Assembly (NCBI GenBank): GCA_947258865.1
Contig: CAMYKC010000002.1
Span: forward strand, 1-39,128
From: an uncultured Lysobacterales bacterium
GTDB taxonomy: Bacteria; Pseudomonadota; Gammaproteobacteria; Xanthomonadales; SZUA-36
DNA length: 39,128 nt
Direction: 5' to 3'
Below are positions 31,781-39,128 of this stretch, piece by piece. Position 1 is the first letter of the stretch; each line of letters begins with the position of its first letter. The notes beneath the pieces were generated by a model. It was not told the DNA's origin. It saw only the letters and a list, made by a program, of their open reading frames with translations, and did not search any database. The position numbers and the translations under genes are program-made.

Positions 31781-32824
31781 ATGTTTCGGCCAATTCCAAA
31801 AGCGACCCTTCTGCTTGCCCTGCTGTCCATTGCCGCATGCACGGCGGAGCCCGACGAACATCGCGCCGAGTTTTTTGTTTTCGGCACGCTGCTGGAAGTC
31901 ACGATCCATGACGCCGGCGAGGCCCAGGCGAATGAAGCGTTTACCATGCTGCAAGGCCAGTTCCAGGAGATGCACCATGAGTGGCATGCCTGGGAACCCG
32001 GAATGCTGACCGACATTAATACGGCATTTGCTGAAGGCCGGCCCGCAACAGCAAGTCCGGCCATCGTGGAAATGACCCGGCGCTCACAAATTTTCGAACA
32101 ACAGTCCGCAGGACGGTTCAATCCGGCCATAGGTGCTCTGATCCGTCTCTGGGGCTTCCATACGTCAGAATATCCGATTGAAGGACCGGCTCCTGACCTG
32201 CTCAGCATTGATGAACTGCTCAGCTTTCATCCTTCCAGCAGCGATATCCATTTCGATGGGCTGGTTATGGAGTCAGATAATCCGGCCGTGCAACTGGATT
32301 TCGGAGGAATTGCCAAAGGGTATGCGATTGATATGGCTTGCGATACCCTGAAAGGCCTGGGTATCAACAACGCCATCGTAAACGCCGGGGGTGACCTGCG
32401 GGCCATCGGCCGCCATGGCGACAGGGCATGGCGTGTTGCCATCCGAGATCCGGCCGGCGGGATCATCGGCGCGCTGGAAGCCGGACATGACGAAGCCATT
32501 TTCACATCCGGCAATTACGAGCGCTTCCGCCGCGAAGCAGAGAAACGATATCCGCACATTCTGGATCCCCGAACCGGTTGGCCAGTTGATGAACTGGCTT
32601 CCGTGACCGTGGCCGCCGCGGAAGGGACGCTGGCCGATGCCGCCGCCACTGCCCTGGTTGTCGCCGGATTGGATGAATGGGTCGAAGTAGCCCGCGCACT
32701 GGGACTGAATCAGGTACTTCTGGTCAATGAAGAGGGGCAGGTCTACCTGACGCCGGAAATGAATGAGCGAATGGAATTCGTCGAGGGCATCGAGCGTCAG
32801 GTGGTCCGACTGTCGACCAGGTGA
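31781..32824 (+). CDS. apbE: FAD:protein FMN transferase, ApbE family lipoprotein
   Basis: 347 residues. The lipobox LSIAAC places the acylated cysteine at residue 20, so it is anchored at the periplasmic side. Family motifs: LWGFH, LDFGGIAKGYAID (FAD/magnesium), NAGGDLRAIGR, FTSGNYERF, HILDPRTGWPV and LADAAATAL. ApbE attaches FMN to threonine of Nqr/Rnf subunits or NosR-type proteins. The FNR-like box and the YgbA-like neighbour suggest an anaerobic or nitrogen-oxide role (NosX-like), but this is inference. The ATG is close to the predicted start point, so the transcript may have a very short leader. No strong ribosome site is seen. Confidence 0.93.
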   Translation: MFRPIPKATLLLALLSIAACTAEPDEHRAEFFVFGTLLEVTIHDAGEAQANEAFTMLQGQFQEMHHEWHAWEPGMLTDINTAFAEGRPATASPAIVEMTRRSQIFEQQSAGRFNPAIGALIRLWGFHTSEYPIEGPAPDLLSIDELLSFHPSSSDIHFDGLVMESDNPAVQLDFGGIAKGYAIDMACDTLKGLGINNAIVNAGGDLRAIGRHGDRAWRVAIRDPAGGIIGALEAGHDEAIFTSGNYERFRREAEKRYPHILDPRTGWPVDELASVTVAAAEGTLADAAATALVVAGLDEWVEVARALGLNQVLLVNEEGQVYLTPEMNERMEFVEGIERQVVRLSTR

Positions 32825-32855
32825 ACACGCCGAATCCCTGGCGAAGCATGTTTTC

Positions 32856-33407
32856 TCAAAACATACCGGTTTCGAGCCGGGCTACCTCGGACATCATGTT
32901 GTGGTTCCAGGGCGGGTCAAAAGTAAGCTCCACGTTGACTTTGTCGACGGTCGGAACCAGTTCCAATTTTGAGCGAACGTCATCGACCAGAATATCCCCC
33001 ATTCCGCACCCTGGTGCTGTCAAAGTCATATCGACGTCCACAGTACGGCTGCCACTTTCATCCGATCGCATCTCGCAGCGATAAACCAATCCAAGATCCA
33101 CGATATTCACCGGGATTTCCGGATCGTAAACGGTCTTCATCTGGTCCCAGAGCAGCTTTTCCACGTCTTCTTCCGTGGCGTTTTCCGGCAACCTGGGCGG
33201 CATCACGGGCTCTTTGCCGATGGCATCGGCGTCCACTCCGGCTATTCGAAACAGATTTCCGTCGATAAATACGGTGAAGCTGCCACCCAGCGCCTGAGTG
33301 ATGTAACCGACCGTCCCTGCGGGGATAGTCACTTCGTCGCCCGCGGGGATCATCACGACTTCGCAATCGCGCTCAAAAGTACAGGGCTGGCTGGTATGAG
33401 TGAACAT
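32856..33407 (-). CDS. sufT: SufT-type Fe-S cluster assembly protein (MIP18/DUF59)
   Basis: 183 residues. The C-terminal DUF59/MIP18 domain is clear: VYDPEIPVNIVDLGLVYRCE, MTLTAPGCGMGDILVDDV (the reactive Cys region) and VELTFDPPWNHNMMSE. The N-terminal part (PAGDEVTIPAGTVGYITQAL, FIDGNLFRIAG) is the small barrel found in the stand-alone SufT form. It helps mature Fe-S proteins in the cytosol. It follows bfr by 64 bp on the same strand, so a bfd-bfr-sufT unit is likely. The rest of the suf operon is not in view. Confidence 0.92.
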   Translation of the reverse strand: MFTHTSQPCTFERDCEVVMIPAGDEVTIPAGTVGYITQALGGSFTVFIDGNLFRIAGVDADAIGKEPVMPPRLPENATEEDVEKLLWDQMKTVYDPEIPVNIVDLGLVYRCEMRSDESGSRTVDVDMTLTAPGCGMGDILVDDVRSKLELVPTVDKVNVELTFDPPWNHNMMSEVARLETGMF

Positions 33408-33471
33408 TGCTTGAAAAAATGCGGCCTACGGCATGATATCTCAAGCAGCAGGGTCCGACCATTCCTACAAT

Positions 33472-33939
33472 TTACCCTATCTGTGATTGCTGGTAATTCT
33501 CGACTCCGACACGTTCGATCAGGTCGAGCTGAGTCTCAAGCCAATCGACATGTTCCTCTTCCGAATCCAGAATCCGGTCGAACAAATCCCGGCTTACGAA
33601 GTCCTTGCAGGTTTCACAGTATTCGATCGCTTCACGCAGGTCGGGGATCGCTTCCATTTCGAGCGCCAGGTCACACTCCAGCATTTCCCGGGTGTGCTCG
33701 CCTATCCTCAGCTTGCCCATGTCCTGCATGTTTGGAAGTCCTTCCAGAAAAAGGATGCGCTCGATTAATGAGTCTGCATGTTTCATCTCGTCGACGGACT
33801 CGTGGAATTCATAATCGCCAAGAGCCTTCAATCCCCAATCCTTGAATATGCGTGAATGCAGGAAGTATTGGTTTATTGCGGTCAGCTCATTACGCAAAAC
33901 GCGATTCAGAAATTTTATGACTTTCGGGTCACCCTTCAT
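33472..33939 (-). CDS. bfr: Bacterioferritin
   Basis: 155 residues. The four-helix bundle carries the ferroxidase ligands: E18 in [13 protein letters not shown]51 and H54 in [14 protein letters not shown], and the later E-x-x-H of [13 protein letters not shown]52 in DEMKHAD is the usual heme ligand at the subunit interface. It oxidises and stores iron in a 24-mer. GGAGAG precedes the ATG. Downstream of bfd on the same strand. Confidence 0.96.
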   Translation of the reverse strand: MKGDPKVIKFLNRVLRNELTAINQYFLHSRIFKDWGLKALGDYEFHESVDEMKHADSLIERILFLEGLPNMQDMGKLRIGEHTREMLECDLALEMEAIPDLREAIEYCETCKDFVSRDLFDRILDSEEEHVDWLETQLDLIERVGVENYQQSQIG

Positions 33940-34048
33940 TTACGACTCTCCATTGTCAGAAAATGGCTCTCTGGCCAGTACAGCTAATCATTCTACAAAA
34001 GGAATCATTTCTTTGCAGAAATAAGAATCGTTTGCAACCCATTGGCTA

Positions 34049-34264
34049 TCAGGGGGAAGCAACCACCTGTAATGGTGTCGTTGCGCCGAGGGCCGCGGAG
34101 TCGGCGAGCGCTTCGTCAATGACTTCACGGGCCAGGTTGATGCAACTCCCGCATTGCGTACCACAGCCCGTCTTGTAACTCAGGTCATGGAAATCAGTGA
34201 CTCCTTCGCTAACTGCTCTGCGAATGGTGGAATCAGTCACTGCCTGGCAGATGCAAATGAACAT
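34049..34264 (-). CDS. bfd: Bacterioferritin-associated ferredoxin
   Basis: 71 residues with the [2Fe-2S] ligands C4 and C6 (MFICICQAVTD) and the CGTQCGSC pair, i.e. the BFD fold. It reduces the ferric core of bacterioferritin so that iron can leave. It lies 109 bp upstream of bfr. The Fur-like box at 34322-34336 is 58 bases before its start; Bfd genes are commonly induced when iron is low. Confidence 0.95.
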   Translation of the reverse strand: MFICICQAVTDSTIRRAVSEGVTDFHDLSYKTGCGTQCGSCINLAREVIDEALADSAALGATTPLQVVASP

Positions 34265-34321
34265 GTTTGAAGCGTATACAAAATCAATCTATCGATAGTT
34301 GATCCAGATCATAAATACAAA

Positions 34322-34336
34322 TGAGAATCATTGTCA
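34322..34336. promoter_or_regulatory. Fur-like box 1 (bfd side)
   Basis: TGAGAATCATTGTCA matches 13 of 15 positions of the Fur 7-1-7 core TGATAATNATTATCA. It lies in the divergent gap between bfd and the FecA-like receptor gene. Confidence 0.7.
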
Positions 34337-34371
34337 ATTGACACATCAATCGTTACAATCTCTTCGGCAAA

Positions 34372-34386
34372 TGAGAACCGTTCTCA
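34372..34386. promoter_or_regulatory. Fur-like box 2 (receptor side)
   Basis: TGAGAACCGTTCTCA is a perfect palindrome (11 of 15 to the Fur core), with further symmetric AAA/TTT flanks. It is 45 bases before the receptor start. Confidence 0.6.
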
Positions 34387-34430
34387 TTTAAAAAATAAAA
34401 AGCCTGAAGACGAAAGGAGTTCTTATTCCA

Positions 34431-36707
34431 ATGAACGCCCGAAAAACCTGGCTGACGTTTTGCTTGCTGACTCTTCCCCTGCAGGCGTTGGCTGAATGCC
34501 CCGGCCCGTCTGAAATCGAGGACATCGGCAGTGGTCTCGAATGCGCCCAACTCGAGCCGATCACCATCTTCGGTACGGCACAAACTGCCCGCGACGTGGC
34601 AGGCGGCGCCAGCCTGATTACTCCGGATGACCTCGAAGAGTTCGAAACCACGGACATCGTGAGGGCATTACGCCGTGTGCCGGGCGTGTCCCTGCAGATC
34701 GAAGACGGCTGGGCGCTTCGTCCCAATATCAGCATCCGTGGCACGGCCGCGGAACGGAGCAGCCGGGTTACCTTGATGGAAGACAGTGTTTTGATTGCGC
34801 CAGCGCCCTACGCCGCCTCCTCAGCGTACTACTTTCCAACGTTTGGGCGCATCCATTCGGTGGAGGTACTCAAAGGTCCTGCATCCATAACGCAGGGCCC
34901 CTCCACCGTTGGTGGCGCGATCAACATGAGGTCTACCCCGATCCCGGAATCCAACAAGGGCTTCTTACAAGGCGAATACGGTTCCGACTCGACCTGGCGG
35001 GTTCATGGCTGGTACGGCGGAGGTAATGAGCGCACCCGCTTCATGGTGGAAACTCACCAGTGGCGTTCCGACGGCTTCCAGACCATTGACCGGAGCGGCG
35101 CTGAAACCGGCCTGGACAAGAAAGACTACCTGGCAAAGTTCAGCTTCAGTTCCGATCCGGCCGCGCAAATCTACCAGCAGTTCGATATCAAGCTGCAGTA
35201 CTCCGAGGAAGATTCCCGGCAGAGCTACCTAGGCCTGACCGATAAGGATTTCGCGCAAAACGGTCTTCGCCGCTATGGTGCATCCCTGTACGACAATATG
35301 CACAACGAACACGACCAGGTCGTCCTGAACTGGCGGCTCGAAACCCGGGATGGTCTGGGGATGAAGATAACCGCTTACAGCAACAATACCGAGCGTGCCT
35401 GGTACAAGACCGAGGGCATGGATTTCGTTGGCAGCGAAAACCCGCAGTCATTCAATCGAACCAGTTGGGCGAAAATCATCGCGGCGGTCAATAATGGCGA
35501 TTCAATTGGCGACATCAATGCAGAGGGACTGCAGGCCATCCTGGATGGCGCCGACACAGCCGAAGGTTCCATCCAACTGCGTAACAATGCTCGCGAATAC
35601 TTTTCACGGGGCATACAGCTGGTCTTCGATACCAGCCTCCAGGGCGGTTCAGCCATGCACAGCCTGCAGGCCGGGCTACGCTATCACGAGGATGAAGAAG
35701 ACCGCTTGCAGCGAAACGACAATTACCGGCAAATCAATGGCTCGCTCGTCCTGAACGAAACTGGTCTGGAAGGCAATGCCGGTAACCGAATCCAGGAAGC
35801 GGAGGCCTGGGCGGCCTATTTCTATGATCGCATTGAGTGGGGCGACTGGACATGGACTCCGGGTCTGCGTTACGAGAATATCGACCTGAGCCGAATCCGT
35901 TTCCAAACCAATAGCGATGACCCATCCAGCAGAGGCTCTGAAAACTTTCGTGACTCGAGGGAAAATAAATTCGACATCTGGCTGCCCGGTGTGGGCGCCC
36001 TTTACAACCTGAATCCCACGACAAAGATTGTCGCCGGAGTACATAAGGGTTTCGCTACACCGACCAATGCACCGGGAGTGGATCCGGAAGAAAGCATCAA
36101 TTACGAACTGGGTTTCCGGCACGAAGCCGGCCACCTGAGTGCAGAGGCCATGTTCTTTTTCAACGATTACGAAAACCTGGTGGGCGTGTGCACAAATTCT
36201 TCCGGCGGTAACTGCGATCCGGGCGACGCTTTCAACGGTAAAGGCGTTCAAATCCCAGGTCTCGAATTGGGTTTCGCCACGTATTTTGACGTCTCAGACA
36301 GGTGGCGCATGCCGTTGCAGGTCGTCTATACCTGGATGGATGCTGAATTCCAATCCAGCTTCGATTCCGAGTTTTTTGGAGAAGTGAGCCGGGGTGACCC
36401 CGTACCCTATATTCCCGAAAATCAACTCTGGGCATCCGTCGGGCTCCAGGGCGGCGCCTGGTCGTTCTTTCTGAGTGGCAATTACCTTGGTTCAGTATGC
36501 ACAGAGGCCAGCTGCGCAGAATTTGAAAAAACCGAATCAGCGACGATTTTCGATTTTTCTGCGCACTTCAACATCAATGACCGTTGGGAGCTTTACGCCC
36601 TTGCTGAAAACCTCTCGGATGAAATCTATATTGCCGCCCGGGACCCATATGGCGCCAGGCCAAACAAGCCCCGGACTATCATGCTGGGGACGAAATTTGA
36701 TTTCTAG
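34431..36707 (+). CDS. FecA-like TonB-dependent siderophore or citrate receptor
   Basis: 758 residues with a signal peptide ending near residue 21 (LPLQALAEC). The plug has [55 protein letters not shown] and the [20 protein letters not shown] segment. The barrel includes [16 protein letters not shown] and ends MLGTKFDF with a C-terminal aromatic. The FecA-type plug and the Fur-like box argue for ferric chelate uptake; the substrate is unknown. There is no N-terminal signalling (STN) domain. AGGAG is about eleven bases from the ATG. The stop shares a CTAG with the rppH stop on the other strand. Confidence 0.92.
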   Translation: MNARKTWLTFCLLTLPLQALAECPGPSEIEDIGSGLECAQLEPITIFGTAQTARDVAGGASLITPDDLEEFETTDIVRALRRVPGVSLQIEDGWALRPNISIRGTAAERSSRVTLMEDSVLIAPAPYAASSAYYFPTFGRIHSVEVLKGPASITQGPSTVGGAINMRSTPIPESNKGFLQGEYGSDSTWRVHGWYGGGNERTRFMVETHQWRSDGFQTIDRSGAETGLDKKDYLAKFSFSSDPAAQIYQQFDIKLQYSEEDSRQSYLGLTDKDFAQNGLRRYGASLYDNMHNEHDQVVLNWRLETRDGLGMKITAYSNNTERAWYKTEGMDFVGSENPQSFNRTSWAKIIAAVNNGDSIGDINAEGLQAILDGADTAEGSIQLRNNAREYFSRGIQLVFDTSLQGGSAMHSLQAGLRYHEDEEDRLQRNDNYRQINGSLVLNETGLEGNAGNRIQEAEAWAAYFYDRIEWGDWTWTPGLRYENIDLSRIRFQTNSDDPSSRGSENFRDSRENKFDIWLPGVGALYNLNPTTKIVAGVHKGFATPTNAPGVDPEESINYELGFRHEAGHLSAEAMFFFNDYENLVGVCTNSSGGNCDPGDAFNGKGVQIPGLELGFATYFDVSDRWRMPLQVVYTWMDAEFQSSFDSEFFGEVSRGDPVPYIPENQLWASVGLQGGAWSFFLSGNYLGSVCTEASCAEFEKTESATIFDFSAHFNINDRWELYALAENLSDEIYIAARDPYGARPNKPRTIMLGTKFDF

Positions 36708-37192
36708 CCGGACAACCTGCTGGCATCTATCATCGGTTCCAGCAGGGCCAGGGCTTTCTGATAAACACTGCGTTTGAACCGGATCACGTTGTTTACCGGA
36801 TACCAGAAATCAACCCATTTATAGGTACAAAACTCCGGTTCATCACAACTGTCGAGACTAAAAGCGGAATCATCCCCGAGAAAACGAAGCAGGAACCAGA
36901 CCTGCTTCTGACCAATGCAAAGCGGCTTGCTGCGGTGCCTTTGATAACGGTGAGGTAAACGATACCTCAACCAGCCGGGAGTCGAGCCGATCATTTCAAC
37001 CAGGTCGGGCGTCAGGCCAGTTTCCTCTTGCAGTTCCCGATACATGGCCTCGATCGGTGTTTCGTCCGTACGCATTCCGCCCTGCGGAAACTGCCATCCA
37101 TCATTGCTGGATCGCTGCGCCCAGAAGACACGCCGTTCCTCATTCATCAAAACAATCGCTACATTGGGTCTGTAACCGTCGGGATCGATCAT
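36704..37192 (-). CDS. rppH: RNA pyrophosphohydrolase RppH
   Basis: 162 residues. The Nudix box [17 protein letters not shown], then QEETGL, is exact, preceded by [26 protein letters not shown] at the N-terminus and [10 protein letters not shown]-type positions ([20 protein letters not shown]) are typical. It removes pyrophosphate from 5' triphosphate mRNA ends to start decay. Length equals the family norm. Convergent with the receptor gene, divergent from the permease gene. Confidence 0.95.
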   Translation of the reverse strand: MIDPDGYRPNVAIVLMNEERRVFWAQRSSNDGWQFPQGGMRTDETPIEAMYRELQEETGLTPDLVEMIGSTPGWLRYRLPHRYQRHRSKPLCIGQKQVWFLLRFLGDDSAFSLDSCDEPEFCTYKWVDFWYPVNNVIRFKRSVYQKALALLEPMIDASRLSG

Positions 37193-37237
37193 TATTGTCG
37201 TTTACCTGCCCGGAGCTTGCTTGCCCGGAAGAGGGCA

Positions 37238-37252
37238 TGTGATACTTTCACA
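37238..37252. promoter_or_regulatory. Palindrome upstream of the ABC permease gene
   Basis: TGTGA-tactt-TCACA, perfect 5-bp arms with a 5-base centre, 34 bases before ATG 37287. CRP needs six bases in the centre, so CRP is not claimed. A weak Fur-like stretch follows at about 37263-37281 (11 of 19). Confidence 0.35.
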
Positions 37253-37286
37253 CTCCTGATCTCGGAATGGTAATCAATTCTCCTCC

Positions 37287-38270
37287 ATGATGCCAACAGC
37301 ACACCGCCGCCTGCTGTTTTTCTCTCTCGCGTTACTCTCCGCGGCCAGCATTGCCTTTGCGGCTGCTATTGGATCGGTAACGCTCAACGGGGAGCAATGG
37401 CTGAGCGCACTCACCAATCCGGACTCCGAATACGGTGAACTGGTCTGGCGCCTGCGTTTGCCCCGCGCAGCCGCGGCCTGGACCGTTGGCGCCCTGCTCT
37501 CCCTTTCAGGATGCCTGATGCAGGTGCTGTTGCGAAACCCGCTCGCGGACCCCTATATCCTGGGTGTTTCTGGCGGCGCATCATTTGCAGCCCTACTTGG
37601 CATGACTCTCGGTGTTACGGCGGCGATCCTGCCTGCGCTGGCCTGGGCAGGCGCCTTACTTTCAATCCTGATCGTCTTTAGCCTGGCCCGTGGCGAAGGT
37701 CCCTGGAGTCGAACGCGATTGCTGTTGACGGGCGTAGTCACTGCTTCAGGCTGGGCAGCACTCATCAGCCTGCTTTTGACCCTGGGGCCAGATGGCAGTC
37801 TACGCGGAATGCTCTTCTGGCTGATCGGTGATCTCAGTTATGCCCGGCTCCCTTTCTGGGCCCTGATGATACTGGTAATCATCTTCCTGGTCTGCTTTGG
37901 TATGGCAAGGAGCCTGAACGTTCTCGCGATGGGCGAAACGACGGCCAGACTGCTGGGCGAACCCTCCCGAAAATTGCTATGGGTTATCTACTTGCTCGCA
38001 TCCGTTCTCACGGCAACCGCGGTATCGATTGCAGGCAATATCGGGTTCGTGGGACTGATCGTTCCGCACCTGATGAGGCTGCTGGTCGGCTCCGACCATC
38101 GCATCCTGCTGCCCGCCGCCGCAATGTTCGGCGGTCTGTTCCTGGTGCTTTCCGACACACTGGCGCGCACCGTGCTGGCGCCCCGGCAGCTTCCGGTCGG
38201 CGTCGTCACCGCGCTGTTAGGCGTTCCTCTGTTCCTGATGCTGCTGAATCGAGCGAGGGTGAAGCAATGA
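37287..38270 (+). CDS. FecCD/BtuC-type ABC permease
   Basis: 327 residues with about ten membrane helices. Family signatures: LRLPRAAAAWTVGALLSLSG, MQVLLRNPLADPYILGVSGG, and SIAGNIGFVGLIVPHLMRLL plus GSDHRILLPAAAMFGG and LPVGVVTALLGVPLFL near the end. It imports ferric siderophores, heme or cobalamin from the periplasm. It could serve the FecA-like receptor or BtuB; the sequence alone does not decide. The ATPase gene follows after 10 bases. Confidence 0.93.
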   Translation: MMPTAHRRLLFFSLALLSAASIAFAAAIGSVTLNGEQWLSALTNPDSEYGELVWRLRLPRAAAAWTVGALLSLSGCLMQVLLRNPLADPYILGVSGGASFAALLGMTLGVTAAILPALAWAGALLSILIVFSLARGEGPWSRTRLLLTGVVTASGWAALISLLLTLGPDGSLRGMLFWLIGDLSYARLPFWALMILVIIFLVCFGMARSLNVLAMGETTARLLGEPSRKLLWVIYLLASVLTATAVSIAGNIGFVGLIVPHLMRLLVGSDHRILLPAAAMFGGLFLVLSDTLARTVLAPRQLPVGVVTALLGVPLFLMLLNRARVKQ

Positions 38271-38280
38271 GGATCCCGCA

Positions 38281-39054
38281 ATGACCGAACTGGCCTGCAA
38301 GAATCTCGATGTCCGGATTGCCGGCATACATGTCGTGGACGAACTGAATCTGGCTATCAGGCCCGGAGAATTCTGGGGTCTACTTGGCCCGAACGGAATC
38401 GGCAAAACCACCCTGCTTCGCTGTCTTGCCGGCCTCGATGAGGCTGCTGCCGGACAGGTGCTACTGGAATCACGCCATATCGATGAACTGCCGCGGAAGC
38501 TATTGGCGCGGCACATCGGCATGTTGCAACAGCATACGGTCTACGTCTTTGATTCAAGCGTATTACAAACGGCGCTGACCGGCAGGCACCCCCATCTCGG
38601 CTATTGGGAGCGGGAGCGTCCGGAAGACGTCAAAATGGCAAGTGATGCCCTCAAGACGGTCGATCTCGAGGGCTTTGCCGAGCGCAGCGTTACCGGGCTA
38701 TCTGGCGGTGAAGCCCGGCGCCTCGCATTCGCTGCATTACTGGTCCAGGAACCTGACGTAATGTTGCTCGATGAGCCCACGAATCACCTGGACTTGAGGC
38801 ACCAGGTGCAAATCATGGGCATGATCCGTGACCACACGTTGCAAAATTCGCGCACGGCTATCGCCGCGTTGCACGATATCAACCTTGCCGCGAGGTACTG
38901 CAGCCACGTGGTGATGCTTTTTGGGGACGGCCGCTGGTGCGCTGGCCGAACCGCGGAAATGTTGAGTGAGACCAGCCTGGAACAACTCTATGGCTGCCCT
39001 GTCGAACGGCTGGAAAGTAATAACGGGCCACGTTTTCACCCCACTGCTGAGTGA
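38281..39054 (+). CDS. ABC ATP-binding subunit, FecE/BtuD-type
   Basis: 257 residues with Walker A GPNGIGKTT (36-44), the Q loop LQQHTVY, signature LSGGEARRLAFAALL, Walker B VMLLDEPTNHLDL and the H switch ALHDINLAARYCSH. The C-terminal LYGCPVERLE region is typical of the iron chelate/B12 importers. It pairs with the permease just upstream. A binding protein gene would be expected next, beyond the window. The 74 bases after its stop hold nothing recognisable. Confidence 0.94.
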   Translation: MTELACKNLDVRIAGIHVVDELNLAIRPGEFWGLLGPNGIGKTTLLRCLAGLDEAAAGQVLLESRHIDELPRKLLARHIGMLQQHTVYVFDSSVLQTALTGRHPHLGYWERERPEDVKMASDALKTVDLEGFAERSVTGLSGGEARRLAFAALLVQEPDVMLLDEPTNHLDLRHQVQIMGMIRDHTLQNSRTAIAALHDINLAARYCSHVVMLFGDGRWCAGRTAEMLSETSLEQLYGCPVERLESNNGPRFHPTAE

Positions 39055-39128
39055 ATGATTCAGGGCAAGGGGGACGATCGCGCGCGTTCCCTCATCTGCG
39101 AGTAAATCCTGCCCAGCCGCCAGGCGCC

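Noticed and set aside
37238-37252. CRP site
   Set aside because: The centre is five bases, and CRP needs six between TGTGA and TCACA.
39055-39105. Short open frame after the ABC ATPase
   Set aside because: Sixteen codons with no recognised product; not enough for a gene.
1-39128. CRISPR array, tRNA, rRNA, insertion sequence or prophage
   Set aside because: No spaced direct repeats, no T-loop GGTTCGAATCC-like signals in a cloverleaf, and no transposase or phage genes were found.

Overview
The window reads as ordinary chromosome of a free-living, probably marine, Gram-negative gammaproteobacterium with moderately high GC. The pilU-pilT / yggS-proC-yggT block, aroK-aroB-hemE, type IV pilus retraction ATPases, BtuB- and FecA-type TonB receptors, Fur-like boxes and an IPTL-type exosortase all fit that group. 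The GTP-dependent PEP carboxykinase, the AGCS symporter, SufT and a nitrous-oxide-stimulated-promoter family gene next to apbE suggest a lineage near Woeseiaceae or the Xanthomonadales-like deep branches. That placement is an inference and not proven here. No phage, plasmid, transposase, CRISPR array, tRNA or rRNA was seen.

Layout. 1-3.8 kb (minus strand): a strange in-frame chimera of the transketolase N-terminus with the C-terminal half of an AstE/aspartoacylase-like protein, an AGCS sodium:amino-acid symporter, UspA and a CNHCP redoxin. 3.9-5.7 kb (plus): an outer-membrane barrel protein and a small secreted protein. 5.9-10.5 kb (minus): a tight five-gene run, pilT-pilU-response regulator-histidine kinase-zinc-ribbon membrane protein. 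10.6-13.1 kb (plus): yggS-proC-yggT-DUF4426. 13.4-15.0 kb (minus): exosortase H-pdxH-yjbQ. 15.1-17.8 kb (plus): aroK-aroB-hemE. 17.7-21.8 kb: a soluble histidine kinase divergent from two overlapping, diverged GTPase/DUF697 paralogues. 21.8-26.5 kb (minus): tetR, pckG, then an ECF sigma / membrane anti-sigma-like / DUF4097 operon with 4-bp overlaps. 26.7-29.2 kb: fadE under a promoter that carries a likely TetR operator.

29.2-39.1 kb is a metal and cofactor uptake region. A cobalamin riboswitch precedes btuB. A divergent promoter with an FNR/DNR-like box lies between a YgbA-like gene and apbE. bfd-bfr-sufT run divergently from a FecA-like receptor across two Fur-like boxes. rppH follows, then a FecCD/BtuC-type permease and its ATPase. 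BtuB or the FecA-like receptor would bring the chelate across the outer membrane and the ABC pair across the inner membrane; the periplasmic binding protein is not in view.

The least ordinary signals are: (i) a family of stem-loop repeats at the 3' ends of three unrelated genes, always in the same orientation, whose hairpin stems differ in sequence but keep pairing; (ii) the transketolase/AstE chimera; (iii) the two-component system and zinc-ribbon gene built into the pilTU operon; (iv) the tandem GTPase pair; and (v) the symmetric FNR-type box serving ygbA and apbE.
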